Notes: generated from the letters alone by a model not told the origin. A DNA stretch of 53,539 nucleotides from Gemmatimonadales bacterium (GCA_020633775.1 JACKDA010000010.1:1-53539); one strand, 5' to 3'. Counted from the stretch's first letter, positions 25,897 to 33,770 are shown. Program-made: numbers and translations.

Positions 25897-27497
25897 CGGG
25901 CGGCCTCCGGGGTGGTGGAGGTCGGGAGGCGATACGCCCCGACCAGCCGGTCAAAGAGGGTGGTGATGTACAGGCCGTGGCGCAGGTGGACCTGGGCCGC
26001 GCGCCAGCCACGGCTGCGCTGCAGGGCGGGGGCGAACCACTGCAGCACGGTCACCGCGGCGAAGGCGGTGACGACGAGCCCGAGCCCCACGAGCGCCGCG
26101 CCGTCGAGCGGGCGCATCACCGGCATCGCCCCGGCGAGCAGCAGCTCCGCCAGCCACTCGAGCCCGAAGAAGAGCAGCGTCGTGGCGGTCGCCGCGAAGC
26201 CGGTGCGGATGAACACCGACAACCGCGCGCGCCCTTCGAACGACTGCGCGAGCAGGTGGGTCACCCCCATCACCAGGATCGCGCCGAGCGCGACCACCGC
26301 GGGTCGGGCGGCGAGCGACTTCCCGAGCGCGGCACCAAGACCGAGATACAGGGTGAGCGCCCCGGCGAGCGCGATGGTGAGCGTGGCGGCGCGGCGCGTC
26401 CCCGCGGCCGGCACCCACGAGGCGCGGGCCAGGTCGACCACACTGCCCGAGGAGAGGAAGGCGTGCGCCTTGTAGAGCGAGTGGGCGACGATGTGCAGCA
26501 GCGCGATCGGGTAGGCGCCGAGGCCGCACTGGAAGAGCATGAAGCCCATCTGGCCGATCGTCGAGTAGGCGAGCGAGACCTTGATGCTCGTCTGGGTGAG
26601 CATCACGATCGAGCCGAACAGCGCCGTCACCCCGCCGATCACGAGCAGCAGCATCCCGGCCGAGGCGCTCGGCGCCATGACGTCGGCGAAGCGGAGGACG
26701 AGGAAGCCGCCGGCGTTGATGAGGCCGGCGTGCAGCAGCGCCGACACCGGCGTCGGCGTCTCGATCACGTCGGGCAGCCAGCCGTGCAGGGGGAACTGGG
26801 CGGACTTGAGGATCGCGGCGAGCGCGAGCAGCAGGGTGGCCGCGGTCACCGGCGTCGTCAGCCCGTCGCCAGCGGCCATCGCCCGCGCGCCGGCGAGGAT
26901 GCCGCCGATGTCCGGCGAGCCGAACGCGCCGACGAGCAGCACGAGGGCCCCCGCGAGGGCGGCGTCCCCGAGCCGGGCGGCGACGAACTTCTTGCGCGCC
27001 GCGACGATGGCGCGCGTGCGCTCGGGCCGGAAGAGCAACAGGCGGTGCAGCATCAGCGACGCGGCGATCCAGCCGAGGAAGAGCTGGCCGATGTTTCCCG
27101 CGAGCACCAGCAGCATCACGCTCGCGAGCGTCGCCGTGAGCCGCCCGATGAAGCCGGCGTGGCCGGGATCCCCCGCCAGGTAGCGGCGGGCGAACTCGAC
27201 CACGATCACCCCGACGAAGGCGACCAGGAGGAACAGCGTCGCGCTGAGGGCGTCGAGCCGCACCGAGAGCCCGATACCGCCCCAGCCGAGGACGGGCGAG
27301 ACGAGGGTGCCCCGGATCGCGACGGCCGCTGCGGCAAGGACCGCCGCACCCAGGGCGACGAGCGTCGCCCAGCGACCGGCGTCGAGGACGGCTGGTGACA
27401 TGGTGCCGCGCCGGAGCGGCACGGCGAGGTCGGCGAGGAGCAGGGCGGCGGGGCCCAGGAGGGCCAGCAGCGCCGCGGGGGCGAGGGAGTTGGTCAT
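25893..27497 (-). CDS. dabB: DabB, NuoL/MrpA-like membrane subunit of the DAB pump
   Basis: 534 residues from the ATG at 27497, with about 13-14 hydrophobic helices. The proton-conducting-transporter core is clear: KSAQFPLHGWLPDVIETPTPVSALLHAG contains the antiporter-family lysine and loop (landmarks LHGWLPD, TPVSALLHAG), then SLAYSTIGQMGFML and HSLYKAHAFL. It is related to NADH dehydrogenase subunit L but stands alone, which is the DAB arrangement. It is thought to feed proton-motive (or sodium) energy to DabA. Its stop overlaps dabA by four bases. Upstream lies an AT-rich region with an inverted repeat (27533-27570) that should hold the promoter and operator. Confidence 0.95.
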   Translation of the reverse strand: MTNSLAPAALLALLGPAALLLADLAVPLRRGTMSPAVLDAGRWATLVALGAAVLAAAAVAIRGTLVSPVLGWGGIGLSVRLDALSATLFLLVAFVGVIVVEFARRYLAGDPGHAGFIGRLTATLASVMLLVLAGNIGQLFLGWIAASLMLHRLLLFRPERTRAIVAARKKFVAARLGDAALAGALVLLVGAFGSPDIGGILAGARAMAAGDGLTTPVTAATLLLALAAILKSAQFPLHGWLPDVIETPTPVSALLHAGLINAGGFLVLRFADVMAPSASAGMLLLVIGGVTALFGSIVMLTQTSIKVSLAYSTIGQMGFMLFQCGLGAYPIALLHIVAHSLYKAHAFLSSGSVVDLARASWVPAAGTRRAATLTIALAGALTLYLGLGAALGKSLAARPAVVALGAILVMGVTHLLAQSFEGRARLSVFIRTGFAATATTLLFFGLEWLAELLLAGAMPVMRPLDGAALVGLGLVVTAFAAVTVLQWFAPALQRSRGWRAAQVHLRHGLYITTLFDRLVGAYRLPTSTTPEAAR

Positions 27498-27532
27498 GGC
27501 GGGCAAGGTAGGGGGCCGCCATCGTTACGTCC

Positions 27533-27570
27533 AATAGATGTTTGTATCACTATCGTTCGCTCAGAACGAT
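27533..27570 (-). promoter_or_regulatory. Putative LysR operator/promoter region upstream of dabB
   Basis: A locally AT-rich stretch in a GC-rich genome, 36-73 bases before the dabB ATG. It contains ATAG (27534-27537) and CTAT (27550-27553) separated by 12 bases, a spacing compatible with LysR-type interrupted dyads. It also contains a perfect 7-bp inverted repeat ATCGTTC/GAACGAT (27552-27558 and 27564-27570) with a 5-base spacer. Binding is inferred from symmetry and position. Confidence 0.45.
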
Positions 27571-27599
27571 GTTGCTGTGGCACCAGCCGGGACACGCAA

Positions 27600-27630
27600 A
27601 CGGGGGTGCCCCGAACGTGGGACACCCCCG
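27600..27630 (-). terminator. Terminator-like hairpin after tRNA-Asn
   Basis: CGGGGGTG (27601-27608) pairs with CACCCCCG (27623-27630), extended inside by CCC/GGG. On the minus strand the stem is followed by only TTTG, so it is a moderate intrinsic terminator 17 bases beyond the tRNA 3' end. It isolates the tRNA transcript from the dabB promoter. Confidence 0.6.
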
Positions 27631-27646
27631 TGTGCTCGCCTTTGGA

Positions 27647-27719
27647 CTCCCGAGGAGGGACTCGAACCCCCGACCCGCTGATTAACAGTCAGCTGCTCTA
27701 CCGACTGAGCTACTCGGGA
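27647..27719 (-). tRNA. tRNA-Asn (anticodon GTT)
   Basis: Full cloverleaf on the minus strand: acceptor TCCCGAG/CTCGGGA with discriminator G, D-arm AGCTCAGTCGGTAGAGC, anticodon stem CTGA/TCAG with loop CTGTTAA giving GTT, and T-arm GGGGGTTCGAGTCCCTC. CCA is not encoded. 73 bases. Confidence 0.95.
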
Positions 27720-27795
27720 CCGACCCGCCCGCGCGGCCTGCCGCTGGCGAGCGACAAAGTAGTCAGCGGATCGGGCGCTGGGCAAGACGAGGGAC

Positions 27796-28020
27796 GAGAA
27801 GCGAGAAGCGTGAAGGGTGAAGCGAGAAGCGAGGTGGGCCTGGGCGATGTCACCCCGAGCCAGCGAGGGGCGGAATCTCGGGACTGACCCCGTCCCCTTG
27901 CCTCCGGCTCGGGGTGACGTCCGCCTCGCTTCACGCCTCTCGCTTCACCCTTCTCGCTTCTCGCCCCTCGCTTCTCGCCTCGCGCTTCTCGCTTCTCGCT
28001 TCTCGCTTCTCGCTTCTCGC
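27796..28020. repeat. GAGAAGC-word inverted repeat enclosing a second palindrome
   Basis: The left arm (about 27796-27834) reads GAGAAGC/GTGAAGG words and the right arm (27925-28020) reads their complements (CTTCTCG, CTTCACC). The right arm is much longer and ends in about six near-perfect tandem copies of CTTCTCG (27984-28020), so one arm has expanded. A separate palindrome with GTCACCCCGAGCC ends sits between the arms. Confidence 0.85.
27849..27918. repeat. GTCACCCCGAGCC palindromic repeat
   Basis: Perfect 13-base arms GTCACCCCGAGCC (27849-27861) and GGCTCGGGGTGAC (27906-27918) bracket about 44 bases. It resembles the common GTCA(C/T)CCCGAGC class of intergenic repeats of environmental bacteria (recalled, not searched). 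It lies inside the larger GAGAAGC element, as if inserted there. Confidence 0.8.
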
Positions 28021-28233
28021 TATGACCATACACACCAACATCTTGTCACTATAGTGCGAGCAAATACTCACATCGTCTAAACAGCAGTGAGCGCTCACCA
28101 GTAAACATGAGTCGCCGTTCCTGCCGTTCCGGCCGTTTCAGCCCCAGCACCACGTGCCGTAACTCGTTTTTTTGCTACCATTTACGGCCATTTCGTCACT
28201 TCCATTTGGCCGTCCGCTCGCTACCTTGCGCCC
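28021..28233 (+). promoter_or_regulatory. AT-rich control region upstream of holB
   Basis: Clearly less GC-rich than its surroundings. It contains two perfect palindromes, CACTATAGTG (28047-28056) and GTGAGCGCTCAC (28087-28098), three near-repeats of GCCGTTCC (about 28112-28140) and a run of seven or eight Ts near 28167. It should hold the promoter of the holB-moaC-transglycosylase operon; which protein binds is not known. Confidence 0.5.
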
Positions 28234-29280
28234 ATGTCGATGACCCCCCTCTTCGGGCATCAGGAGCTCCGCGATCGGCTCAACAGCGCCATCGCGACCG
28301 ACCGGCTGCCGCAGGTCCTGCTCCTCACCGGCCCCTCGGGGGTCGGCAAGCAGCGCCTGGCGCTCTGGCTCGCCCAGCGCCTGCTCTGCGAGCGGGGGTT
28401 GCCGGAGCCCTGTGGCGAATGCGGGGCGTGCCGACGGACGCTCGACCTCGTGCATCCTGACCTGCACTGGTTCGTCCCGGTGCCAAGGCCGAAGGCCGGC
28501 GACGCGGACAAGCAGGTCGAGGAGGTCGCCGAATCGCTGGAGGCGGCACTGGCCGACCGGCGGGCGGGCGGCCAGTGGGGCAGCCCCGACGGGATGGCGA
28601 GCCACGGCATCGCCTCGGCGCGGCTGCTGCAGCGGCGGGCCGGCCTCACCGCGGCGGAAGGGGGCTGGCGGGTGTTCGTGGTCGGGCACGCCGAGCGGTT
28701 GGTGCCACAGGAGTCGAGCCCCGAGGCGGCGAACGCCCTCCTCAAGCTCCTCGAGGAGCCCCCGGCACGGGCGCTCTTCCTCCTGACGGCCCCGGAGGCA
28801 GGCCTGGTCCTGACCACGATCCGGTCGCGGGCGGTCCCGGTCCGGGTCGGCCGACTTGCCGACGCCGACGTGCGGGCGTGGGCCGCCGCCGCGGGGGTCG
28901 CGACCGACGAGCTCGCCATCCGCGCGGCGGGTGGCGCGATCGGACGCCTTGGCCGTGGCGGTGCGGACCCCCAGGGGGGCGCCGCGCGGCGGGTGCTGGA
29001 GGCGGTCGACGGTGGCCCGGCGGCGCGAGCGCGCGCCGCCCTCGGGCAGGGGGTGTCGCAGGCGCGCGGTGACTTCACCGCCCTGCTCGATGCCCTCGCC
29101 GTCGAACTGGCGGAGCAGGCCAGGAGCGCCTCCGCCGGGGGCCGTTGGCCGGCCGCAGGGCGGGCAGCCGCGGGCGTGGAGCTGGTCCTGGAGACCCGTG
29201 AGCGGGCCCAGGGCAACGTGAACCCGCAGCTCGCCCTCGCGGTGCTGATGGATGACCTCGCCGCACTGGAGGCGGCGTGA
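28234..29280 (+). CDS. holB: DNA polymerase III delta' subunit (clamp-loader)
   Basis: 348 residues. AAA+ clamp-loader subunit: N-terminal FGHQELRDRL, P-loop GPSGVGKQR near residue 33, a zinc module with CGECGACRR, sensor region NALLKLLEEPP, and LTTIRSRAVPVR. An insertion of about 45 residues (roughly 85-130) between the zinc module and the RVFVV strand makes the AAA domain longer than in E. coli. It loads the sliding clamp with the tau/gamma subunits at the replication fork. Its stop overlaps the moaC start (GTGA). The AT-rich region upstream contains the likely promoter. Confidence 0.88.
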   Translation: MSMTPLFGHQELRDRLNSAIATDRLPQVLLLTGPSGVGKQRLALWLAQRLLCERGLPEPCGECGACRRTLDLVHPDLHWFVPVPRPKAGDADKQVEEVAESLEAALADRRAGGQWGSPDGMASHGIASARLLQRRAGLTAAEGGWRVFVVGHAERLVPQESSPEAANALLKLLEEPPARALFLLTAPEAGLVLTTIRSRAVPVRVGRLADADVRAWAAAAGVATDELAIRAAGGAIGRLGRGGADPQGGAARRVLEAVDGGPAARARAALGQGVSQARGDFTALLDALAVELAEQARSASAGGRWPAAGRAAAGVELVLETRERAQGNVNPQLALAVLMDDLAALEAA

Positions 29281-29777
29281 CGCTCAGCCACCTCGACGAG
29301 GCCGGCCGGGCGCGGATGGTGGATGTCGGCGGCAAGCCGGTGACCACGCGGCACGCGACCGCGACCGGGCGGGTGCTGATGTCCGTGGAGGCGATGGAGC
29401 AGGTCGAGCACGCCACCGCCCGCAAGGGCGACGTGCTCACGGTGGCGGAAGTGGCCGGCATCATGGCCGCGAAGCGCACCGGTGACCTGATCCCGTTGTG
29501 CCACCCGGTGCCGCTCGACCGGGTGGAGGTGCGCATCGTACCGGTGCCGGAATGGCCGGGCGTGCGCGTGACGGCGACGGCGCGGGCCACCGCCCGGACC
29601 GGCGTCGAGATGGAGGCCCTGGTGGCCGTGACGGTCGCCTGCCTCACCGTGTACGACATGGTGAAGGCGGTCGATCGGGGGGCGCGGATCGAGGCGGTCC
29701 GCGTCACCGAGAAGGCGGGAGGCGCGCGCGGGACCTGGCGGGCCGACGCCGATGATGACCCGAATGAAGGAGTGTAG
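29277..29777 (+). CDS. moaC: Cyclic pyranopterin monophosphate synthase
   Basis: 166 residues, the normal MoaC size. It converts the MoaA product into cyclic pyranopterin monophosphate in molybdenum cofactor synthesis. Conserved segments: HLDEAGRARMVDVG, MAAKRTGDLIPLCHP, GVEMEALVAV and the catalytic DMVKAVDRG. The GTG start overlaps the holB stop by four bases. No moaA or other cofactor gene is nearby, so moaC is separated from its pathway here and is co-transcribed with replication and cell-wall genes. Confidence 0.96.
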   Translation: MTLSHLDEAGRARMVDVGGKPVTTRHATATGRVLMSVEAMEQVEHATARKGDVLTVAEVAGIMAAKRTGDLIPLCHPVPLDRVEVRIVPVPEWPGVRVTATARATARTGVEMEALVAVTVACLTVYDMVKAVDRGARIEAVRVTEKAGGARGTWRADADDDPNEGV

Positions 29778-30410
29778 ATGATACAGCGTGTCCTGGTGCG
29801 TGGTGCGGCGCTCGGCGTCGCGGCCCTGGCCCTCACCGGCCTGGGCGCCATCGCGACGATGTTGTCCGATGCCCCCGAGCGTGCCGACGCGAACGCCGCC
29901 GCCCCGACCGTCGACTCGACGTCGGTGCTGGCGACCATGGAAGGCGAACTCGCTGCCACCCGTGGCGAGCTCGATCGCGCCCACCGGATCCTCGAGTTCT
30001 CCGGGCGCTACCGGATCCCGGCCGACCTCGCCGCGCGGATCTACGACCACGCCACCGAGGCCGGCCTCCCCGCGGCCCTCGGCTTCCAGCTCGTCAAGAT
30101 CGAAAGCAACTTCGAGAACACCGCCCGCAGCTATGCCGCGGCGATCGGCCTCACCCAGCTCCGGCTGCTCACCGCCCGCAGCTACGAGCCGACCATCGCC
30201 GCGTCCGACCTGATGAACCCGGACGTCAACCTGCGGATCGGCTTCAGCTACCTGCGCGACCTGCTCAAGCAGTTCGACAACGACCTCCCCCTCGCCCTCG
30301 AGGCGTACAACAAGGGCCCCACCCTCGTCACCTCGCAGCTCGAGGAGGGCCTCGAGGTCCGCGGCCGCTACTCCCGCGCCGTCATGGGGGGGATGCGGAA
30401 GGGGAGCTGA
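29778..30410 (+). CDS. SLT-type lytic transglycosylase, exported
   Basis: 210 residues. A signal anchor (VLVRGAALGVAALALTGLGAIA) leads to a short coiled stretch and an SLT domain from about residue 85. The catalytic glutamate is E109 in VKIESNF, followed by AAIGLTQL and ALEAYNKGP, the usual goose-lysozyme-like order. It cleaves glycan strands in the periplasm, leaving 1,6-anhydro ends. ATG directly follows the moaC stop, with AAGGAG at 29767-29772. Ends before a strong hairpin terminator inside a GAGAAGC repeat. Confidence 0.9.
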   Translation: MIQRVLVRGAALGVAALALTGLGAIATMLSDAPERADANAAAPTVDSTSVLATMEGELAATRGELDRAHRILEFSGRYRIPADLAARIYDHATEAGLPAALGFQLVKIESNFENTARSYAAAIGLTQLRLLTARSYEPTIAASDLMNPDVNLRIGFSYLRDLLKQFDNDLPLALEAYNKGPTLVTSQLEEGLEVRGRYSRAVMGGMRKGS

Positions 30411-30415
30411 GGCAC

Positions 30416-30533
30416 GAGAAGCGAGAAGCGAGAAGCGTGAAGCGATCAACGAACGGGCCGGTCTCCCCTCTGGGAACCGGCCCGTTCGCACATGATCCGA
30501 CTCGCTTCTCGCTTCTCGCGTCTCGCGTCTCGT
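30416..30533. repeat. GAGAAGC-word inverted repeat around a terminator
   Basis: Left words GAGAAGCGAGAAGCGAGAAG (about 30417-30436, then GTGAAGC) and right words CTCGCTTCTCGCTTCTCGCG (about 30501-30520, then TCTCGCGTCTCG) flank the perfect hairpin at 30451-30487. The whole lies between convergent genes (transglycosylase + and mltD -), and its right arm touches the mltD stop. Confidence 0.85.
30451..30487. terminator. Bidirectional hairpin terminator
   Basis: A perfect 12-bp stem GAACGGGCCGGT (30451-30462) with ACCGGCCCGTTC (30476-30487) and a 13-base loop, centred between two convergent genes. U-tracts are weak on both sides, but position and strength argue for termination from both directions. 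Confidence 0.75.
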
Positions 30534-32171
30534 CTATTCAGGAATCTTCAACCGCTGCCCCACCCGGATCGTCGCACTCCGCCCGAGGCCGTTGGCGCGG
30601 ATCAGCACGCTCTGCCCCACCCCATAGCGCTCGGCGATCTCGCCCACCGTCTCCCCGGCCCGCACGGTGTGCGTCCGAGCCCGGCTCGCACTCGCGCTCG
30701 CCGCGCCGGTGCCGGTGCGCACGGTGAGCTTCTGGCCGGCGCGGATCACGTTGCTTGCGCCGATCCCGTTGTTCGCGCGGATCGTCGCCATCGGGACGTT
30801 GTACCGCCGGGAGATCTCGCTGAGGGTCTCGCCCCGACGGACGATGTGGGTGATCGGTGCGCGCGACTCCGGCTCCGCCTCGTAGAACGCCGTCGACGGC
30901 AGCGAGCTCGCGGTGGAGGGGATGTACAGCGTGGTCCCGACCTGGAGCGAGCGCGCGCGTGCCACCCGGTTGGAACTCATCAGCAGGTCGGTCGAGACGC
31001 CGTAGCGCGCCGCGATCCCCGACACCGTCTCCCCGCGCCGGACGACGTGGGTCAGCACGGCCGGCCGCTTGGTCGGCGGCGTGGCGGCGTAGGCGGTGGT
31101 GACCTTCTCCATCGACCCCGCGGGGAGCCGCACCGGGTAGCGGCCACCGGGCGGGGTGATCCCGCGCAGCAGGTGCGGGTTGAGGTCGCGAATCGCGTCG
31201 AGCGAGGTGTCGGCCAGCGTCGCGATCAGGTCGAGCCCCGTCCCGCCCTCGACCAGCACGCTGTCGAGCGGGAATGGCTCGACATCCTCCGGCACCGTGA
31301 ACCCGTACTGGGCCGGATGCTTCGCGACCAGCGCGGCCGCGATCAGCTTCGGGACGTAGTCCTTGGTCTCCTGGTGGATCGAGGACGTCTCGGCCAGCTC
31401 GAAGAACATGTCGTCGCTGGTCGGGTCCACCGCCTCGTCGCCCTCGCCCTGCAGCGCGCTGATGCGGAGCAGGCCGCGCCCGACCCGCCCCGGCCCGCCG
31501 TTGTAGGCCGCGGCCGCGAGGTAGTGCGAGCCGAACTGCCGGGTGAGGTCGCTCAGGTAGCGCGCGGCCGCGTCGGTCGCCTTCACCGGATCGCGTCGCT
31601 CATCGACCCAGGCGTTCACCCGCAACCCGTAGCCCTTGCCGGTCGCCGACATGAACTGCCACATCCCCACCGCGCGCGAGCGACTCACCGCCACCGGACT
31701 GAAGCCGGATTCGATCAGGGCGAGGTAGACGAGGTCACCGGGCAGCCCGCGCGAGGTGAGCTGCTCGCGCGCGAACCCCTCGTAGCGCGGCATCCGCTCG
31801 AGCCACACCTGGAAACGGTCGTGGGCTCGGCCGGTGAAGTAGTCGACGTAGTACTGGACCCGCGGATGCTCCGCGTACGCCTGCACGTTGAGGTCCCAGG
31901 TCGGCTCGTCGAGATCGCCGGCATCCAGCTCGGGGAGCGCACCACTCGGCTCGACGGTCATCAGCGAATCGAGCGCCCGGGCATCCGCCATCGAGTCGGC
32001 CGCGGTGACCGTGCGCGGCGGCCGTGCCGCACGCCGGGGCGGGGCCTGCGCGACGACGGCCTCGGGGGCGGGATCGACCGGGGCGGGCGTCGGCGACGGC
32101 TCGACGCTCATCCGGCCACAGGCCGCGGCGAGGCAGAGCAGGAGCAGTGAAGCGTGGTGGCCACGAACCAT
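30534..32171 (-). CDS. mltD: MltD-like membrane-bound lytic transglycosylase with three LysM domains
   Basis: 545 residues from the ATG at 32171 (GGAGG seven bases before). Lipoprotein signal MVRGHHASLLLLCLAAAC, lipobox AAAC (C18). A Pro/Ala-rich linker is followed by the SLT domain with catalytic E154 in ALIESGFSP, AVGMWQFM and AAAYNGGPGR. Three C-terminal LysM repeats each begin TH(V/I/T)VR(R/A)GET (near residues 388, 450 and 510), separated by Ser/Ala linkers, and bind peptidoglycan. E. coli MltD has two LysM modules, so this is a longer version. Faces the other transglycosylase gene convergently across the repeat. Confidence 0.93.
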   Translation of the reverse strand: MVRGHHASLLLLCLAAACGRMSVEPSPTPAPVDPAPEAVVAQAPPRRAARPPRTVTAADSMADARALDSLMTVEPSGALPELDAGDLDEPTWDLNVQAYAEHPRVQYYVDYFTGRAHDRFQVWLERMPRYEGFAREQLTSRGLPGDLVYLALIESGFSPVAVSRSRAVGMWQFMSATGKGYGLRVNAWVDERRDPVKATDAAARYLSDLTRQFGSHYLAAAAYNGGPGRVGRGLLRISALQGEGDEAVDPTSDDMFFELAETSSIHQETKDYVPKLIAAALVAKHPAQYGFTVPEDVEPFPLDSVLVEGGTGLDLIATLADTSLDAIRDLNPHLLRGITPPGGRYPVRLPAGSMEKVTTAYAATPPTKRPAVLTHVVRRGETVSGIAARYGVSTDLLMSSNRVARARSLQVGTTLYIPSTASSLPSTAFYEAEPESRAPITHIVRRGETLSEISRRYNVPMATIRANNGIGASNVIRAGQKLTVRTGTGAASASASRARTHTVRAGETVGEIAERYGVGQSVLIRANGLGRSATIRVGQRLKIPE

Positions 32172-32248
32172 CGAGGCGCCTCCGGTGGAGGGGTCGGCCT
32201 GCATGAGTATCGACCGATCCCGATGCCTCCCGAGCGCCGGACGTCGCA

Positions 32249-32485
32249 TCAGCCGGTCAACCGCTGGCGGAGCGCTGTGGCGAGGTCGTCATGACTGAGG
32301 GCGTCGGCGCGGGCATAGACGGCGGCCTTCGAGGGGGACGTGAACGGCAGCGGCACCCACACGCGCCGCGTGTCCGGCGACCGGAACGCCGCGACCAGGC
32401 GCCACTGTTCGGAGCCGGGGCTGCGCTCGGCGGCCACCGAGACGGACCATTCACGATTGTCGAGCGCCAGGGTTCGCCAGGCCAT
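32249..32485 (-). CDS. Small conserved-looking hypothetical protein
   Basis: 78 residues from the ATG at 32485 (MAWRTLALDNREWSVS). Mixed alpha/beta, no signal peptide or membrane segment, no Cys, with VWVPLPFTSPSKAAVYARADALSHDDLATALRQRL as the C-terminal helix-rich half (landmarks: WVPLPFTS, LSHDDL). Codon pattern and compact spacing between mltD and tRNA-Lys support a real gene. Family not recognised; cytosolic and unknown. Confidence 0.6.
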   Translation of the reverse strand: MAWRTLALDNREWSVSVAAERSPGSEQWRLVAAFRSPDTRRVWVPLPFTSPSKAAVYARADALSHDDLATALRQRLTG

Positions 32486-32630
32486 GGGGACCACATCAAG
32501 CAGAAAATGAGACTCGGACCGCCCCGGGGGAGGCGCGGGGCCCGCAACCGGGCCAACACCATATAGTTACGACACGCCACCTGATACGGCAAGTGACGGG
32601 CCACGGAGGGAGGTATCTTTCGCGGACCGA

Positions 32631-32703
32631 TGGGGGCGGTGGGGCTCGAACCCACGACCTGCCGGTTAAAAGCCGGTTGCTCTGCCAGCTGAGCTACACC
32701 CCC
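32631..32703 (-). tRNA. tRNA-Lys (anticodon TTT)
   Basis: Cloverleaf on the minus strand: acceptor GGGGGTG/CGCCCCC with discriminator A, D-arm AGCTCAGCTGGCAGAGC, anticodon stem CCGGC/GCCGG with loop CTTTTAA (anticodon TTT), T-arm GTGGGTTCGAGCCCCAC. 73 bases, CCA not encoded. Confidence 0.95.
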
Positions 32704-32782
32704 GCCGGGAAACATAGGCCGGATCGGCCGCTCCGCCACGCGCGATCCCCGGCCTCGCGACCAACCCTCCACCCCCAGGCCC

Positions 32783-33766
32783 ATGCCCGACTGGAACGCG
32801 CTCGCCGACGCCGCCCTCACCGGGGCCGCCCCGACCCGCGAGGAGGCCCTCGCCGTCCTCACCGCCCCGGAGACCGAGCTGCTGGCGCTCCTTGACGCCG
32901 CGTTCCGGGTCCGGCGGGCCGCCCACGGCCTCGACGTGCGGCTCCATGTGTTGCAGAACGCCAAGCTCGGGGCCTGCCCCGAGGACTGCGGCTTCTGCTC
33001 CCAGTCGGCCCGTCACGACACCGGCCTCGGGCGCGAGAAGCTCCAGAGTGCCGACGAGATCGTCGCCGGGGCGCGCCGCGCCGCCGAGATGGGGGCGGTC
33101 AAGTACTGCATCGTGACCGCGACCCGTGGCCCGAGCGAGCGCGACCTCGACGTGATCTGCGAGGCGGTGACCCGCATCAAGGCCGAGCACCCGATCAACA
33201 TCTGCACCTCCCTCGGCCTCTTGCGCGAAGGGCAGGCGGAGCGCCTGAAGGCGGCCGGCGTCTCCCGCTTCAACCACAACCTCGAGACCTCCGAGCGGTA
33301 CTTCGGCGAGGTGGTGGGGAGCCACGCCTGGGCCGACCGGGTCGGCACGATTCGCCGGGCGCACGCCGCCGGCCTCGAGGCGTGCTGCGGCGGCATCTAC
33401 GGCATGGGGGAGTCCCTCGACGACCGGCTCGACCTCGCCTTCGCGCTGCGCGAGCTGGAGGTCGAGTCGATCCCGGTCAACTTCCTCGACCCGCGCCCCG
33501 GGACGCCGATGGGCGAGCTCGAACGGATGACCCCGACCGAGTGCCTCAAGGCGCTCGCGATGATGCGCTTCGTGAACCCGACGCGTGACATCCGCATCGC
33601 CGGCGGGCGCGAGGTGAACCTCCGCGACCTGCAGGTACTCGCGCTCTACCCGGCGAACTCCCTCTTCGTCGACGGCTACCTCACGACCCCGGGTGCGGGA
33701 TACGAGCACGACCTGCAGATGATCCGCGACGCCGGCTTCACGGTGGCCGAGGTGGTCGCGACGTGA
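32783..33766 (+). CDS. bioB: Biotin synthase
   Basis: 327 residues. Radical-SAM enzyme inserting sulfur into dethiobiotin. The cluster-binding motif CPEDCGFC gives C65, C69 and C72 (CxxxCxxC), followed by YCIVTATRGPSERD, NHNLETS, ETCCGGIYGMGES-like AccGGIYGMGES, and NPTRDIRIAGGRE with the Arg of the second 2Fe-2S site. First gene of bioBAD; bioA starts 5 bases after its stop. No biotin-operon regulator or BirA box is obvious upstream, where a tRNA-Lys gene lies 79 bases away on the other strand. Confidence 0.97.
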   Translation: MPDWNALADAALTGAAPTREEALAVLTAPETELLALLDAAFRVRRAAHGLDVRLHVLQNAKLGACPEDCGFCSQSARHDTGLGREKLQSADEIVAGARRAAEMGAVKYCIVTATRGPSERDLDVICEAVTRIKAEHPINICTSLGLLREGQAERLKAAGVSRFNHNLETSERYFGEVVGSHAWADRVGTIRRAHAAGLEACCGGIYGMGESLDDRLDLAFALRELEVESIPVNFLDPRPGTPMGELERMTPTECLKALAMMRFVNPTRDIRIAGGREVNLRDLQVLALYPANSLFVDGYLTTPGAGYEHDLQMIRDAGFTVAEVVAT

Positions 33767-33770
33767 CCCG

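Larger units (their letters stand above)
27720..28233. other. Gene-free 514-base region with nested repeats and an AT-rich control segment
   Basis: No credible coding region on either strand. From left to right it holds a short spacer, the left GAGAAGC arm (27796-27834), a GTCACCCCGAGCC palindrome (27849-27918), the long right GAGAAGC arm (27925-28020) and an AT-rich stretch with palindromes leading to holB (28021-28233). It lies between tRNA-Asn (-) and holB (+). Confidence 0.8.

Noticed and set aside
27925..28020. CRISPR-like array made of CTTCTCG repeats
   Set aside because: Repeats are 7 bases and contiguous without unique spacers, and no cas gene is present.
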